From Muribaculaceae bacterium (GTDB lineage Bacteria; Bacteroidota; Bacteroidia; Bacteroidales; Muribaculaceae), in the NCBI GenBank assembly GCA_017443765.1, contig JAFSYB010000112.1:1-49763 (forward strand): a stretch of DNA of 49,763 nt, read 5' to 3'. Made by a program: the position numbers and the translations under genes. This document shows positions 24,732 to 32,832 of the stretch, one piece after another. The notes beneath the pieces are model-generated. The model made no database searches, was not told the origin of the DNA, and was given only the letters and a program-made list of their open reading frames with translations. The first letter of the stretch is position 1, and each line of letters begins with the position of its first letter.

Positions 24732-26420
24732 CTACTGCACCACCAGCTTGGCGGGCTGCCGGCAGCTGGCTGTGGTGAACACATAGCAGCCTCGCGGCAG
24801 GCGCAGCTCGGTGTCGTTGCGGAGCGTGCCGAAGTGTGCCACAAGCTGTCCGGCCATGTTGTAGACGTTCACATCGTGCAGCGGCTTGGCGCACTTGACA
24901 AGCACATATCCCTCGCCGGTGATGAAGGCCCACGGCAGGTCGTCGTGCACATCGTTCACGCCGGTGATGGTGAGCACGATGGCGTTCGATGGCTCGCTGG
25001 TGACCCCCAGGCGGCTGGTCTGCACCGTGTAGGCGTAGGCGCGGTTGCGCTGGCGCGTGGGGTAGAGCAGAGTGGTTTGCTCGGCATTGTCGGTGGTGAA
25101 CACCTCGCTCTCCACCATGTGGTGGTCCTTGTCGTAAACTGACAGGTTCACGATGTAGAAATCCACCTGCTCGGTGGCGGGTTCCCAGGCCATGACAAAT
25201 GCGCTGTCGGTGACCTCGATGGGGTCGAGAGCCACGGGCTTGCTGAGTTCCGGAGCCTCGAGGCACTCGGCTGTGAGCCAGATGCCGAAGCTGCCGGTGA
25301 TGCCTCCATCGCTGAAGATGAGGCGCGTGCGGTGCTGCCCCAGGGCATTGGGGGTGTAGGTCACGGTGAGCGGGTAGCCATCGGTGCTGCAGGCCATGGC
25401 GCGGTCGATGCTGGTCACGTTGGGGTGGAACAGCTCGGTGTCGTAGCGGTAGGTGGTCACGCTCACGTTGTTGGTCAGGTTGTGTCCCTTGACGGGGAAG
25501 GTGATGCTTCGCGACCGCCCCAGGGCCACCTGGCCCAGGTCGTAGTACATATCCTTGGTGGGCGAGAGGATTTCCGGGTCTCCGCCGGGCTCGTCACTGC
25601 CACCCTCGTTGAACACATCGCCCTGCCGGTCGCCCCAGATGTATTCAATCAGGTTGGGGTTGTCGATGAATGGGTTGCGGTTGTTCTGGCAGCGGTACAC
25701 GGCCTCGTTGCGGTCTTTCTCCTTGTCGCTCACCGGGTCCTCGCGCGCCCAGCGCAGCAGCAGGTCGATGCTCCACTGGTTCAGCGTGAGCCAGGTGTCC
25801 TCGGTGTACATATATTTGTATTTCCAGGTGTAGTCCTGATAGCAGGCGGCCATATAGAAATAGGTGCGTGCGAAGTCGCCCTTGTATCGTGCGTCGGGCT
25901 CAAACACTACGCTCGAGCCTCCACCCTGTCCCACTTTCGGTGTGCCGGTGCGGCTCACGCCGTTGTCGAAATGCACGGTCTCCACCTCGCCCAGGGGGTA
26001 GTTGAGTTTGGCCGAGTTGGCCTCGGCATCGCTGGGGTAGAGGTGGTTGAGGTCGGTGTAGGCGAAGTAGCCCTGGCTCTCGTTATATCCACCCCACCAG
26101 CTCTTGGGCACCGAGTGCTCCTTGTTCATGCCGCTGGTGGCTCCGGTGCCGTTGCAGGTGAAGTAATAGGTCTTGTTGCTGTACATATCCCACACGCGCG
26201 AGGCATCGGCGGCCTGGCGGTCGGTCTCGCGGAAGTAGTACCACAGGCTGCTGTAGCTGTGCACGGTGCGTTGCTTGGTGAGTTCGTGCACGGCATCCTT
26301 GAGTGCCTGCCCGCTCTTGCCGTTCAGCGTGGCGTAGTAGCCCGCCGGCACATCGGCGTGCAGCGGGCCCAATGCTGCCCACGCCGCAGCTATCGTGAGG
26401 AGGAAATGTCGAAGTTTCAT
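24732..26420 (-). CDS. Secreted endonuclease I family protein with T9SS tail
   Basis: 562 residues. A signal peptide covers about residues 1-22 (ending PLHA). Residues about 30-280 are an Endonuclease I (EndA/Vvn-type, beta-beta-alpha metal) domain: MNKEHSVPKSWW with catalytic His102, then YTDLNHLYPSDAEANSAK with Asn125 and His126, and late RNEAVYRCQNNRNPFIDNP. It would cut extracellular DNA or RNA. It is followed by an Ig-like region (SPTKDMYYDLGQVALGRS), a fibronectin type III-like domain (about 395-485), and a C-terminal sorting tail with VNVYNMAGQLVAHFG and LPRGCYVF. The plan suits nutrient scavenging from DNA at the cell surface or outside the cell. It has a consensus promoter at 26451-26481. 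Confidence 0.92.
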   Translation of the reverse strand: MKLRHFLLTIAAAWAALGPLHADVPAGYYATLNGKSGQALKDAVHELTKQRTVHSYSSLWYYFRETDRQAADASRVWDMYSNKTYYFTCNGTGATSGMNKEHSVPKSWWGGYNESQGYFAYTDLNHLYPSDAEANSAKLNYPLGEVETVHFDNGVSRTGTPKVGQGGGSSVVFEPDARYKGDFARTYFYMAACYQDYTWKYKYMYTEDTWLTLNQWSIDLLLRWAREDPVSDKEKDRNEAVYRCQNNRNPFIDNPNLIEYIWGDRQGDVFNEGGSDEPGGDPEILSPTKDMYYDLGQVALGRSRSITFPVKGHNLTNNVSVTTYRYDTELFHPNVTSIDRAMACSTDGYPLTVTYTPNALGQHRTRLIFSDGGITGSFGIWLTAECLEAPELSKPVALDPIEVTDSAFVMAWEPATEQVDFYIVNLSVYDKDHHMVESEVFTTDNAEQTTLLYPTRQRNRAYAYTVQTSRLGVTSEPSNAIVLTITGVNDVHDDLPWAFITGEGYVLVKCAKPLHDVNVYNMAGQLVAHFGTLRNDTELRLPRGCYVFTTASCRQPAKLVVQ

Positions 26421-26450
26421 CGTTCTCGGTCTCTATTTTATTTCAAGCGG

Positions 26451-26481
26451 CAAATTTAGGCATTATTCGGCGCATGGCCAA
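26451..26481 (-). promoter_or_regulatory. Bacteroidota promoter for the endonuclease gene
   Basis: On the minus strand: -33 TTG at 26479-26481, 20-base spacer, -7 TAAATTTG at 26451-26458; the ATG is 30 bases downstream. Confidence 0.8.
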
Positions 26482-26702
26482 ACGTCAGCCGAAAAAACGT
26501 GCGAAAAAGCCCCGCACGGAGTGAGTCAATCAGACCAAAACACTCTTCGTCAAAGGCACCCCATTGCCTCGAAGAGGAACTTCGTGAGCAGGAATACCGC
26601 GACATGGATTGAGTGTTCGCAATCCGCGTGTTATTCTCAGGCAGTTAGCCTATGCTAAAACTGCGAATGAATGTCTTTTCGCAAAAATATTCGGGCGTAG
26701 AT
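26482..26702. other. Intergenic gap with one dispersed palindrome
   Basis: No gene seen. The palindromic element CCTCGAAGAGG occurs at 26567-26577, followed by AACTTC as in other copies in inverse orientation. Confidence 0.5.
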
Positions 26703-26733
26703 TTGCATATTTGAAAAATATGAATTACATTTG
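26703..26733 (+). promoter_or_regulatory. Bacteroidota promoter for the ATPase gene
   Basis: -33 TTG at 26703-26705, 20-base spacer, -7 TACATTTG at 26726-26733. The spacer begins CATATTTG exactly as in the promoters at 2829 and 5228. Confidence 0.8.
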
Positions 26734-26793
26734 CAGTCAAAAAGTGTAAAATTTATTTTACGTTTTTGGGGCTTATCTGTTAAATGTAGCATT

Positions 26794-27999
26794 ATGGATA
26801 AACTATTTGAGCGTCATGATTCGTATCTGTCGTATGTTCCGATGGAATATGTTCGTGAGCTAATGGGCAGAATAGATTGGGAAGAAAGGCTTGTAGGCAT
26901 TCGCGGGTCGAAAGGAGTTGGCAAATCCACACTCATGCTTCAGTATATCAAGCAGCACTACGAAGCCGATGACCGGCATGTGCTTTATTGCTCGGCCGAT
27001 ATGGGCTATTTCGCCACGCATACGCTTGTCGACACGGCCGACCGATTCGTGAGAGAAGGAGGGAAGCACCTTTTTATTGATGAGGTGCATAAGTATCCTG
27101 ACTGGAGTCGTGAGGTGAAAGAGATTTACGATTTGCACAGGGGTCTGCGTGTTGTGGTGAGTGGCTCCTCGCTTATTCAACTTAATGATGGCCAAGCCGA
27201 TCTGTCGCGGCGCATGGTCATGTACGATATGGCCGGACTCTCGTTCAGGGAATTTTTGCATTTGTATGCGCAAATCGACATTGCCTCGGTGACATTAGAT
27301 GAACTGTTGGAGGCACCCAATGCATTTTGCACCCGGGTGCGTGGGGTGTGCCATCCCTTGGAGTTTTTTAGGCGTTACCTCCAATTTGGCTTTTATCCTT
27401 ACTTTTTTGAGAGCAAGGCGACCTATCTCAGCCGGTTGGAGAATGTGGTGAACTACATCATTGATGTTGAGCTGACCGGGTATCGCGCATTGGATGTGGG
27501 CAACACGCGGAGCATGAAGGCTTTGTTGCAGGTAATCTCACGGTTGCCCCCATACGAGGTTGATATAGCGAAACTCTCGCGTGCCACGGCTATCTCTCGG
27601 CCTACAGTGCTGAAGTACCTCAGACATTTGGAGGAAGCCAATTTGCTGCGTAGGGTCTACACCAATCTTGCAACCATCACCGACCTCCAGAAACCCGACA
27701 AGTTATATATGGATAACACCAACTTGCTGTATTTGCTTTCGTCAACCAGCCCTGATGTGGGTACCGTGCGCGAAACTTTTTTAGCCCAGCAATTAGCTTC
27801 GGCCAAACATATAGTGGAGTATGCCGGTTACCGGAAAGGTGATTTTCGTGTCGACCGAGACATTGTGATTGAGGTTGGAGGAGCAGGCAAAGGCTTCGCT
27901 CAAATCGCGGGCTGCAACCGCTCGTTTGTCGCAGTTGATGACACCGAAACTGCCAGTCGTGGTAAAATTCCATTGTGGGCTTTTGGTTTCTTGTATTAG
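26794..27999 (+). CDS. AAA-family ATPase (AAA_14/DUF4143 type)
   Basis: 401 residues from ATG 26794, 60 bases after the -7 box. The P-loop is GSKGVGKST (Lys44); Walker B is KHLFIDEVHKYPDWSREVKE, the pattern of AAA_14 ATPases. A sensor segment VVVSGSSL follows, then LSFREFLHLYAQ, and a DUF4143-like C-terminal half with a helix-turn-helix region (IAKLSRATAISRPTVLKYLRHLEEANLLRRV) and a nuclease-like end (DFRVDRDIVIEVGGAGKGF). These single-gene ATPases are widespread in Bacteroidota and archaea, sporadic between strains, and of unknown role. It is monocistronic with lower GC than its neighbours. Confidence 0.88.
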   Translation: MDKLFERHDSYLSYVPMEYVRELMGRIDWEERLVGIRGSKGVGKSTLMLQYIKQHYEADDRHVLYCSADMGYFATHTLVDTADRFVREGGKHLFIDEVHKYPDWSREVKEIYDLHRGLRVVVSGSSLIQLNDGQADLSRRMVMYDMAGLSFREFLHLYAQIDIASVTLDELLEAPNAFCTRVRGVCHPLEFFRRYLQFGFYPYFFESKATYLSRLENVVNYIIDVELTGYRALDVGNTRSMKALLQVISRLPPYEVDIAKLSRATAISRPTVLKYLRHLEEANLLRRVYTNLATITDLQKPDKLYMDNTNLLYLLSSTSPDVGTVRETFLAQQLASAKHIVEYAGYRKGDFRVDRDIVIEVGGAGKGFAQIAGCNRSFVAVDDTETASRGKIPLWAFGFLY

Positions 28000-28106
28000 C
28001 TCTCGCACCGCAAGGTAACTCGATATTCCTGAATTGAGCAATCGATTGCACAGTTGTTTGCGGTTAAATGCGGGGTGTGTTGCCGAGCGGTGTGGCAAAT
28101 TTGGGC

Positions 28107-28114
28107 TAACTTTG
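28107..28114 (+). promoter_or_regulatory. -7 box for the amylase gene
   Basis: TAACTTTG about 58 bases before the ATG. The nearest TTG (28080-28082) leaves a 24-base gap, longer than consensus, so only the -7 half is supported. Confidence 0.5.
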
Positions 28115-28172
28115 TTAGCCTGCAATTGTGCGCACTTGACTGGAATAACAAACAAAAAAAACCATATTTGCT

Positions 28173-30761
28173 ATGATGAACAAAAAACGAATGATGCCGC
28201 TGCTGGCCGTTGTGCTGTTGCCCCTGCTGGCACTGGCCCAGGGCTGGCCGGCAAACTACGGCGGTGTGATGCTCCAGGGCTTTTACTGGAACAGCTTCGA
28301 CGACACCAAGTGGAGCAATCTCACTGCCCAGGCCGATGAGCTGGGCGACTTGTTTGACCTGATTTGGGTGCCCAACTCGGGACGCACCGATCCCAGCGGC
28401 ACCAGCGAGAGCATGGGCTACAGCCCCATGTACTGGTTGAGCCACACATCGTGCTTCGGCACCGAACAGCAGCTGCGCACCATGATTGACACCTACCGCC
28501 AGCACGGCACCGGCATCCTGATGGACCTGGTGCTCAACCACAAGAACGGCAAGAGCGGCTGGGTGGACTTTGCCGACGAGCACGTGAGCGGGCGGGTGAG
28601 CGGAAAGACCTACGATGTGCGCTGGGAAAACGTGAACTTCAGCCAGATTTGCTCCACCGACGAGTGCAACAGCAAGGGCTACAAGACCACCGGGGCACCC
28701 GACACCGGCGACGACTTCGATGGCTCACGCGACCTCGACCACACCAACATCACCACCCAGCAGAACGTGCGCACCTATATGGACTTCCTGCAAAACGAGC
28801 TGGGCTACAGCGGCTACCGCCTCGACATGACCAAGGGCTACAGCCCGGGATTCACCGGCAAGTACAACAACTGGACACACCCCTATTTCTGTGTGGGCGA
28901 GTACTGGGACGGCAATGCCGACGTGCTGCGCGGCTGGCTCGAGGCCACACGATGGGGAAACCAAATCCAAAGCGCTACGTTTGACTATGCCCTCAAGTAC
29001 CGCATCAACGATGCCTTCAACGGCAGTTCGTTCAACAGCAGCGCCCTGAACGACAAGGGACTGTGTGCCGATGTGTGGTACAACCGTTGGGCTATCACCT
29101 TTGTCGACAACCACGACACCGGGCAGGTGGGCAACCACTCGCGCATGAGCAACGACAGCCACGTGGCCGCCGCCAACGCACTCATTCTCGCACTGCCCGG
29201 CACGCCATGCGTCTTCCTGCAGCACTACAAGAACAACAAGACGGCCATTGCCAACATGATTCGCGGACGCCGTGCCGCCGGCATCACCAACCAAAGCCCC
29301 ATCACCGTGCAGCAGGAGAGCAACGGCGGCTACATCATTGAGGTGCAGGGCAGCCAGGGCAAGGTGTACTTGCAACTCGGCGATGCCACCACCAGTGCAG
29401 CTCCCACCGGATACCAACTCGTGCAAAGCGGAAACAATTACAAGTACTTCGTGACATCGGGCCTGGACTGGCGCACCAGCACCAAGCGCGGGGGCGGCGT
29501 GCCGCCGAGCCTCACGCCCACACCGGTGCCCGACAACAGCAAGGTGACCATCTACGTCAAGGCCGGCGACCAAAGCAGCACGCATCTCTATGCCTGGGAC
29601 ACCAGCGGACAGCCCATCGGCGCAGCTTGGCCCGGTACACCCATCCGTACACTGCCGTTCACCTATGTGGCCGGGGCAAAGTGGTACTACAAGACCTTTG
29701 ACCAAGCCACGGTGAATGTGATTTTCAACAACGGCACCGGTGGCGAAACCAACCAAACCGCCGACATCAAGAACTTGACCACCAGCTCGTTCTTCACATA
29801 CAGCGGCACCGACTACACCGACTACAAGAATGTCACAGCCGCCGTGAAGCCCTATATCGACTACGAGATTCCCACACAGGCAGCCGCCATCGACGGCCAC
29901 CTGTACTGCTACCTCGAAACCGGCGAGTGGACCGCTCCAAACATCTATATGTGGGACAACAACGGCAAGCAATGGACCGGAGCCTGGACAGGCAAGAAGA
30001 TGACCCTGGCCGGCACATCGCCCACCACCGGCAACAAAATCTGGCTGTGGGACGGCGGCGAGGCCACCGAGGACGGACGCCCCGACTACCTGGTGTTTAA
30101 CGACAGCAAGGACGGCGGCGCGCAAACCGAGGATATGGACTTTGTGAACGGCGGCTACTACACCCTCTACGGCCTGCTGGGCAGCGTGGCCAATGAACTG
30201 GCCGAACCCGACAGCGTCTTTGTGATGGGCGAGGTTGATGGCGTGAATGGCTGGTATGCCGACAAGGGCCTGCTCATGAGCACCAGCGACGGCCACACCT
30301 ACACCGCCACCATCACCACGCGCGGCCTGAACAGCGGCTACAGCTATTTCAGCTTCACTAAAAAGCTGGCCACCACAGCAACCGACTGGGAGGCCATCGC
30401 TGACTACCGCTTTGGCGCCGAAGGCACGACCGACTATGTAGTGAACGCATCCAACCTGGGTCAACCATTGCCTTTGGGCGATGACGGCACCAGCACGGCG
30501 TTCAAGATTGGTGCCGGCACCTGGACGCTCACCCTTGATCTCACCAACCGCACGCTTACCGTGGCCAAGCCTGGCGAGGTGGTGAAGCCCGGCGACGTGA
30601 CCGGCGACGGCAATGTGGACATCGACGACGTGAATGCCCTCATCAACCACATCTTGGGCAAAACCCTCATCAACCCTGTCACGGCAGGCGACCTCAACAG
30701 CGATGGCATCATCGACATCGATGATGTGAACGCCATCATCAACATCATTCTCAGTCACTAA
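28173..30761 (+). CDS. Secreted GH13 alpha-amylase with starch-binding modules and dockerin
   Basis: 862 residues; ATG 28173 or 28176. A signal peptide ends near residue 22 (LLALAQ). The GH13 barrel spans about 23-400: nucleophile Asp218 in GYRLDMTKGY, acid/base Glu243 in CVGEYWDG, and third Asp315 in FVDNHDTG. A domain at about 470-560 (VTIYVKAGDQSSTHLYAWD, with AAWPG) and another at about 590-680 (IYMWDNNGKQWTGAWTGKKM) look like CBM26-type starch-binding modules. A SusE/F-like beta domain lies at about 690-800. The last 55 residues are a dockerin with loops DVTGDGNVDIDD and DLNSDGIIDIDD. There is no T9SS tail. It should degrade starch outside the cell, possibly docked to a scaffold. The epimerase gene follows 17 bases later. 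Confidence 0.94.
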   Translation: MMNKKRMMPLLAVVLLPLLALAQGWPANYGGVMLQGFYWNSFDDTKWSNLTAQADELGDLFDLIWVPNSGRTDPSGTSESMGYSPMYWLSHTSCFGTEQQLRTMIDTYRQHGTGILMDLVLNHKNGKSGWVDFADEHVSGRVSGKTYDVRWENVNFSQICSTDECNSKGYKTTGAPDTGDDFDGSRDLDHTNITTQQNVRTYMDFLQNELGYSGYRLDMTKGYSPGFTGKYNNWTHPYFCVGEYWDGNADVLRGWLEATRWGNQIQSATFDYALKYRINDAFNGSSFNSSALNDKGLCADVWYNRWAITFVDNHDTGQVGNHSRMSNDSHVAAANALILALPGTPCVFLQHYKNNKTAIANMIRGRRAAGITNQSPITVQQESNGGYIIEVQGSQGKVYLQLGDATTSAAPTGYQLVQSGNNYKYFVTSGLDWRTSTKRGGGVPPSLTPTPVPDNSKVTIYVKAGDQSSTHLYAWDTSGQPIGAAWPGTPIRTLPFTYVAGAKWYYKTFDQATVNVIFNNGTGGETNQTADIKNLTTSSFFTYSGTDYTDYKNVTAAVKPYIDYEIPTQAAAIDGHLYCYLETGEWTAPNIYMWDNNGKQWTGAWTGKKMTLAGTSPTTGNKIWLWDGGEATEDGRPDYLVFNDSKDGGAQTEDMDFVNGGYYTLYGLLGSVANELAEPDSVFVMGEVDGVNGWYADKGLLMSTSDGHTYTATITTRGLNSGYSYFSFTKKLATTATDWEAIADYRFGAEGTTDYVVNASNLGQPLPLGDDGTSTAFKIGAGTWTLTLDLTNRTLTVAKPGEVVKPGDVTGDGNVDIDDVNALINHILGKTLINPVTAGDLNSDGIIDIDDVNAIINIILSH

Positions 30762-30778
30762 ACAATAAAACCAACAAT

Positions 30779-31912
30779 ATGGACCGCAGAAAATTCCTTG
30801 CAACATCTGGTCTGGCCATGCTGGCCGCCACGTCGCCGGTGTCGTTCTCGGCACTGGGCGCCCCCACCCGCAAGGTGGCCAAGAGCGGCCGCTTGAACCT
30901 TTCGTTTGCCCCCTACGAGCTCAAGCTGCGCCACGCTTTCAACCTGGCTCGCTACAGCCGCACCACCACGCCCGATGTGCAGGTGCAGCTCGAATACGAC
31001 GGCATCATCGGCTACGGCGAGGCCTCGATGCCCCCCTACCTGGGAGAGAGTGTCGAGAGCGTGACCAAATTCCTCAAGAGCCTCGACCTAACGCAGTTCA
31101 CCGACCCGTTCTGCATCGAGGACATCCTCACATACGTTGATGGCGTGGCTCCCGACAACCGCGCCGCAAAAGCCAGCGTGGACATCGCCCTGCACGACCT
31201 GCTGGGTAAAATCATGGGGCAGCCTTGGTACAAAATCTGGGGTTATAATCCCGCCAAGACCCCGGTGACAAGCTTCACCATCGGCATCGACACCGAGGAT
31301 GTTGTGCGCCAGAAAGTAGAAGAGGCAAGACCCTACAAACTCATCAAGGTGAAGATGGGACTTGACAAGGACCAGGAAACCATCAACATCATTCGCGAGA
31401 TGATGCCCGATGTGCCCATCTGCGTGGATGTGAACCAGGGGTGGGACAGCAAAGAGCACGCCCTGGAGATGTGCCACTGGCTTGCCGAACGCAACTGCCT
31501 GTTTGTGGAGCAGCCATTCGACAAGACCTGGATTGACCAAACGGCCTGGCTGCGCGAGCGCAGCCCGCTGCCCATCATCGCCGACGAGGCTTTCCAGCGG
31601 CTGCCCGACATCGTGCGCTTCAAGGGCGTGTACGACGGCATCAATATCAAGCTCATGAAGAGCACCGGCCTTTACGAGGCCCACAAGATGGTCACCCTGG
31701 CTCGCGCTCTCGACATGAAGGTGATGATTGGCTGCATGACCGAGACCTCGTGCGCCGTGACCGCTGCCGCCAACCTCTCGCCTGTGGTCGATTTCGCCGA
31801 CCTCGACGGCAATCTGCTCATAGCCAACGACCGCTTCGACGGCATGACCGTTGTGAACGGCAAAATCACCCTGCACGACCGACCCGGACTCGGCATCAAG
31901 CCCCTGTTCTGA
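30779..31912 (+). CDS. Exported dipeptide epimerase, enolase superfamily
   Basis: 377 residues. The N terminus MDRRKFLATSGLAMLAATSP is a twin-arginine (Tat)-type signal, so the folded enzyme is probably exported to the periplasm. The rest is a muconate-lactonising-type enolase: catalytic Lys192 in IKVKMG, metal ligands Asp217 (VDVNQG), Glu244 (VEQP) and Asp269 (ADEAF), and Lys291 on the other face (INIKLMKS), the L-Ala-D/L-Glu epimerase pattern. Such enzymes epimerise dipeptides, often from peptidoglycan recycling. The start lies 17 bases after the amylase stop, so co-transcription is likely, although the two have no obvious shared pathway. Two hairpins follow. Confidence 0.9.
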   Translation: MDRRKFLATSGLAMLAATSPVSFSALGAPTRKVAKSGRLNLSFAPYELKLRHAFNLARYSRTTTPDVQVQLEYDGIIGYGEASMPPYLGESVESVTKFLKSLDLTQFTDPFCIEDILTYVDGVAPDNRAAKASVDIALHDLLGKIMGQPWYKIWGYNPAKTPVTSFTIGIDTEDVVRQKVEEARPYKLIKVKMGLDKDQETINIIREMMPDVPICVDVNQGWDSKEHALEMCHWLAERNCLFVEQPFDKTWIDQTAWLRERSPLPIIADEAFQRLPDIVRFKGVYDGINIKLMKSTGLYEAHKMVTLARALDMKVMIGCMTETSCAVTAAANLSPVVDFADLDGNLLIANDRFDGMTVVNGKITLHDRPGLGIKPLF

Positions 31913-31920
31913 ACCAAATA

Positions 31921-31951
31921 TCGTCAAGCAGCCATGACGGTTGCTTGACGA
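31921..31951 (+). terminator. Hairpin after the epimerase gene
   Basis: TCGTCAAGCA (31921-31930) pairs with TGCTTGACGA (31942-31951), and three inner pairs extend the stem to 13. There is no T-run directly after it. Together with the next hairpin it likely ends the amylase-epimerase transcript. Confidence 0.55.
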
Positions 31952-31980
31952 AACAGTGACTTTGTCAGGGAGGCAAATAA

Positions 31981-32007
31981 CATAGGTGGGTTCAGAACCC
32001 ACCTATG
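31981..32007. terminator. Perfect hairpin between convergent genes
   Basis: CATAGGTGGGTTC (31981-31993) pairs with 31995-32007 with a one-base centre, so about 12 bp with a 3-base loop. It is followed by TTTATTT on the plus strand. It directly abuts the stop codon of the minus-strand gene at 32009 and probably works both ways. Confidence 0.75.
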
Positions 32008-32008
32008 T

Positions 32009-32767
32009 TTATTTGGTGTAGTAGCATTTCACCTGTCCCACGGGTAGCTTTCCCACGAGCAGCAGGGGGATGCGGTCGGCATCGGTCGAGAGCCAGGCGT
32101 CGAGGTCGTCGCTCGACTTCTTGCCCGCCTCCTGTGTGAACTTGAAGGTGATGTGGTAGGCTTGCCGCTTGCTGCCGTCGCGCAGCTTCACGTTCTCGGT
32201 GCCCTGATAGCGAATGGTGAGGTATTCCTTCTCCTTGCCCGAGAAAATCACGGTGGTCTGTGCCTTGCCTCGCTGCATGGCGGAGAAGTCGATGTTGCGC
32301 AGCATATAGAACACGCTGACCATGTCGTAGGCTTGGCACTTGGCGCTGAGCGTGGCGGTGCTGGTGCCGCTCTTGCGGTAGCGTGTGGCCGTGGCGCTGG
32401 TGTGGCTGTAGTTGTAGGAAAATTGCAGCACATCGCGGGCGTAGTAGTCTTTCTCGTGGGTGAGCTTCTCGTAGCGCAGTGGCGCCATCTGGCTGTTCAT
32501 GGTGCACTTGAGCGTGTCGCGCACGGGGTACACCTTGTCGGCCCACGAGCGTGTGCGCCCCACCAGCTGGGCGTTGTAGCCGTCGCCGCTGCGCCGAATG
32601 CTCAGCGTGGCATCGCCGGCGTGCTTCCACACCATGCCCCATTGGTACACAATCTGGTAGTTGAGCGTTTCGCTGGTGTAGGTGCGGGCCTGGCCGCACA
32701 GCCAGCCAAGTGAGGCCGCGGCACACGCCACGGCGCACAGCCATCGGTTGAAACGTAGACTTTTCAT
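32009..32767 (-). CDS. DUF3108 family exported protein
   Basis: 252 residues from the ATG ending at 32767. An N-terminal hydrophobic segment (RWLCAVACAAASLGWLCGQA) is a signal peptide. The mature start YTSETLNYQIVYQWGMVWKHAGDATLSI is the typical DUF3108 opening; later features are VYPVRDTLKCTM, YDMVSVFYMLRNIDF and PLLLVGKLPVGQVKCYY. DUF3108 proteins are periplasmic beta-rich proteins of unknown function in Gram-negative bacteria. No consensus promoter is seen in the 65-base gap to the DUF4886 gene upstream, so it could be read from that gene's transcript. Confidence 0.85.
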   Translation of the reverse strand: MKSLRFNRWLCAVACAAASLGWLCGQARTYTSETLNYQIVYQWGMVWKHAGDATLSIRRSGDGYNAQLVGRTRSWADKVYPVRDTLKCTMNSQMAPLRYEKLTHEKDYYARDVLQFSYNYSHTSATATRYRKSGTSTATLSAKCQAYDMVSVFYMLRNIDFSAMQRGKAQTTVIFSGKEKEYLTIRYQGTENVKLRDGSKRQAYHITFKFTQEAGKKSSDDLDAWLSTDADRIPLLLVGKLPVGQVKCYYTK

Positions 32768-32832
32768 TGCGGTTGGTGTTTTGTCACCCAATTAGACTAA
32801 CACAGCCCGACGGAGTTTAAAGTGTGCCGGGC

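Noticed and set aside
24553..25266. N-terminal extension of purB
   Set aside because: The extra 238 codons overlap the endonuclease gene in another frame and resemble nothing; the ATG at 24552 starts the conserved PurB sequence.
28725..30854. 709-codon minus-strand frame opposite the amylase
   Set aside because: Antisense shadow with no domain; the plus-strand enzyme has all catalytic motifs and a dockerin.
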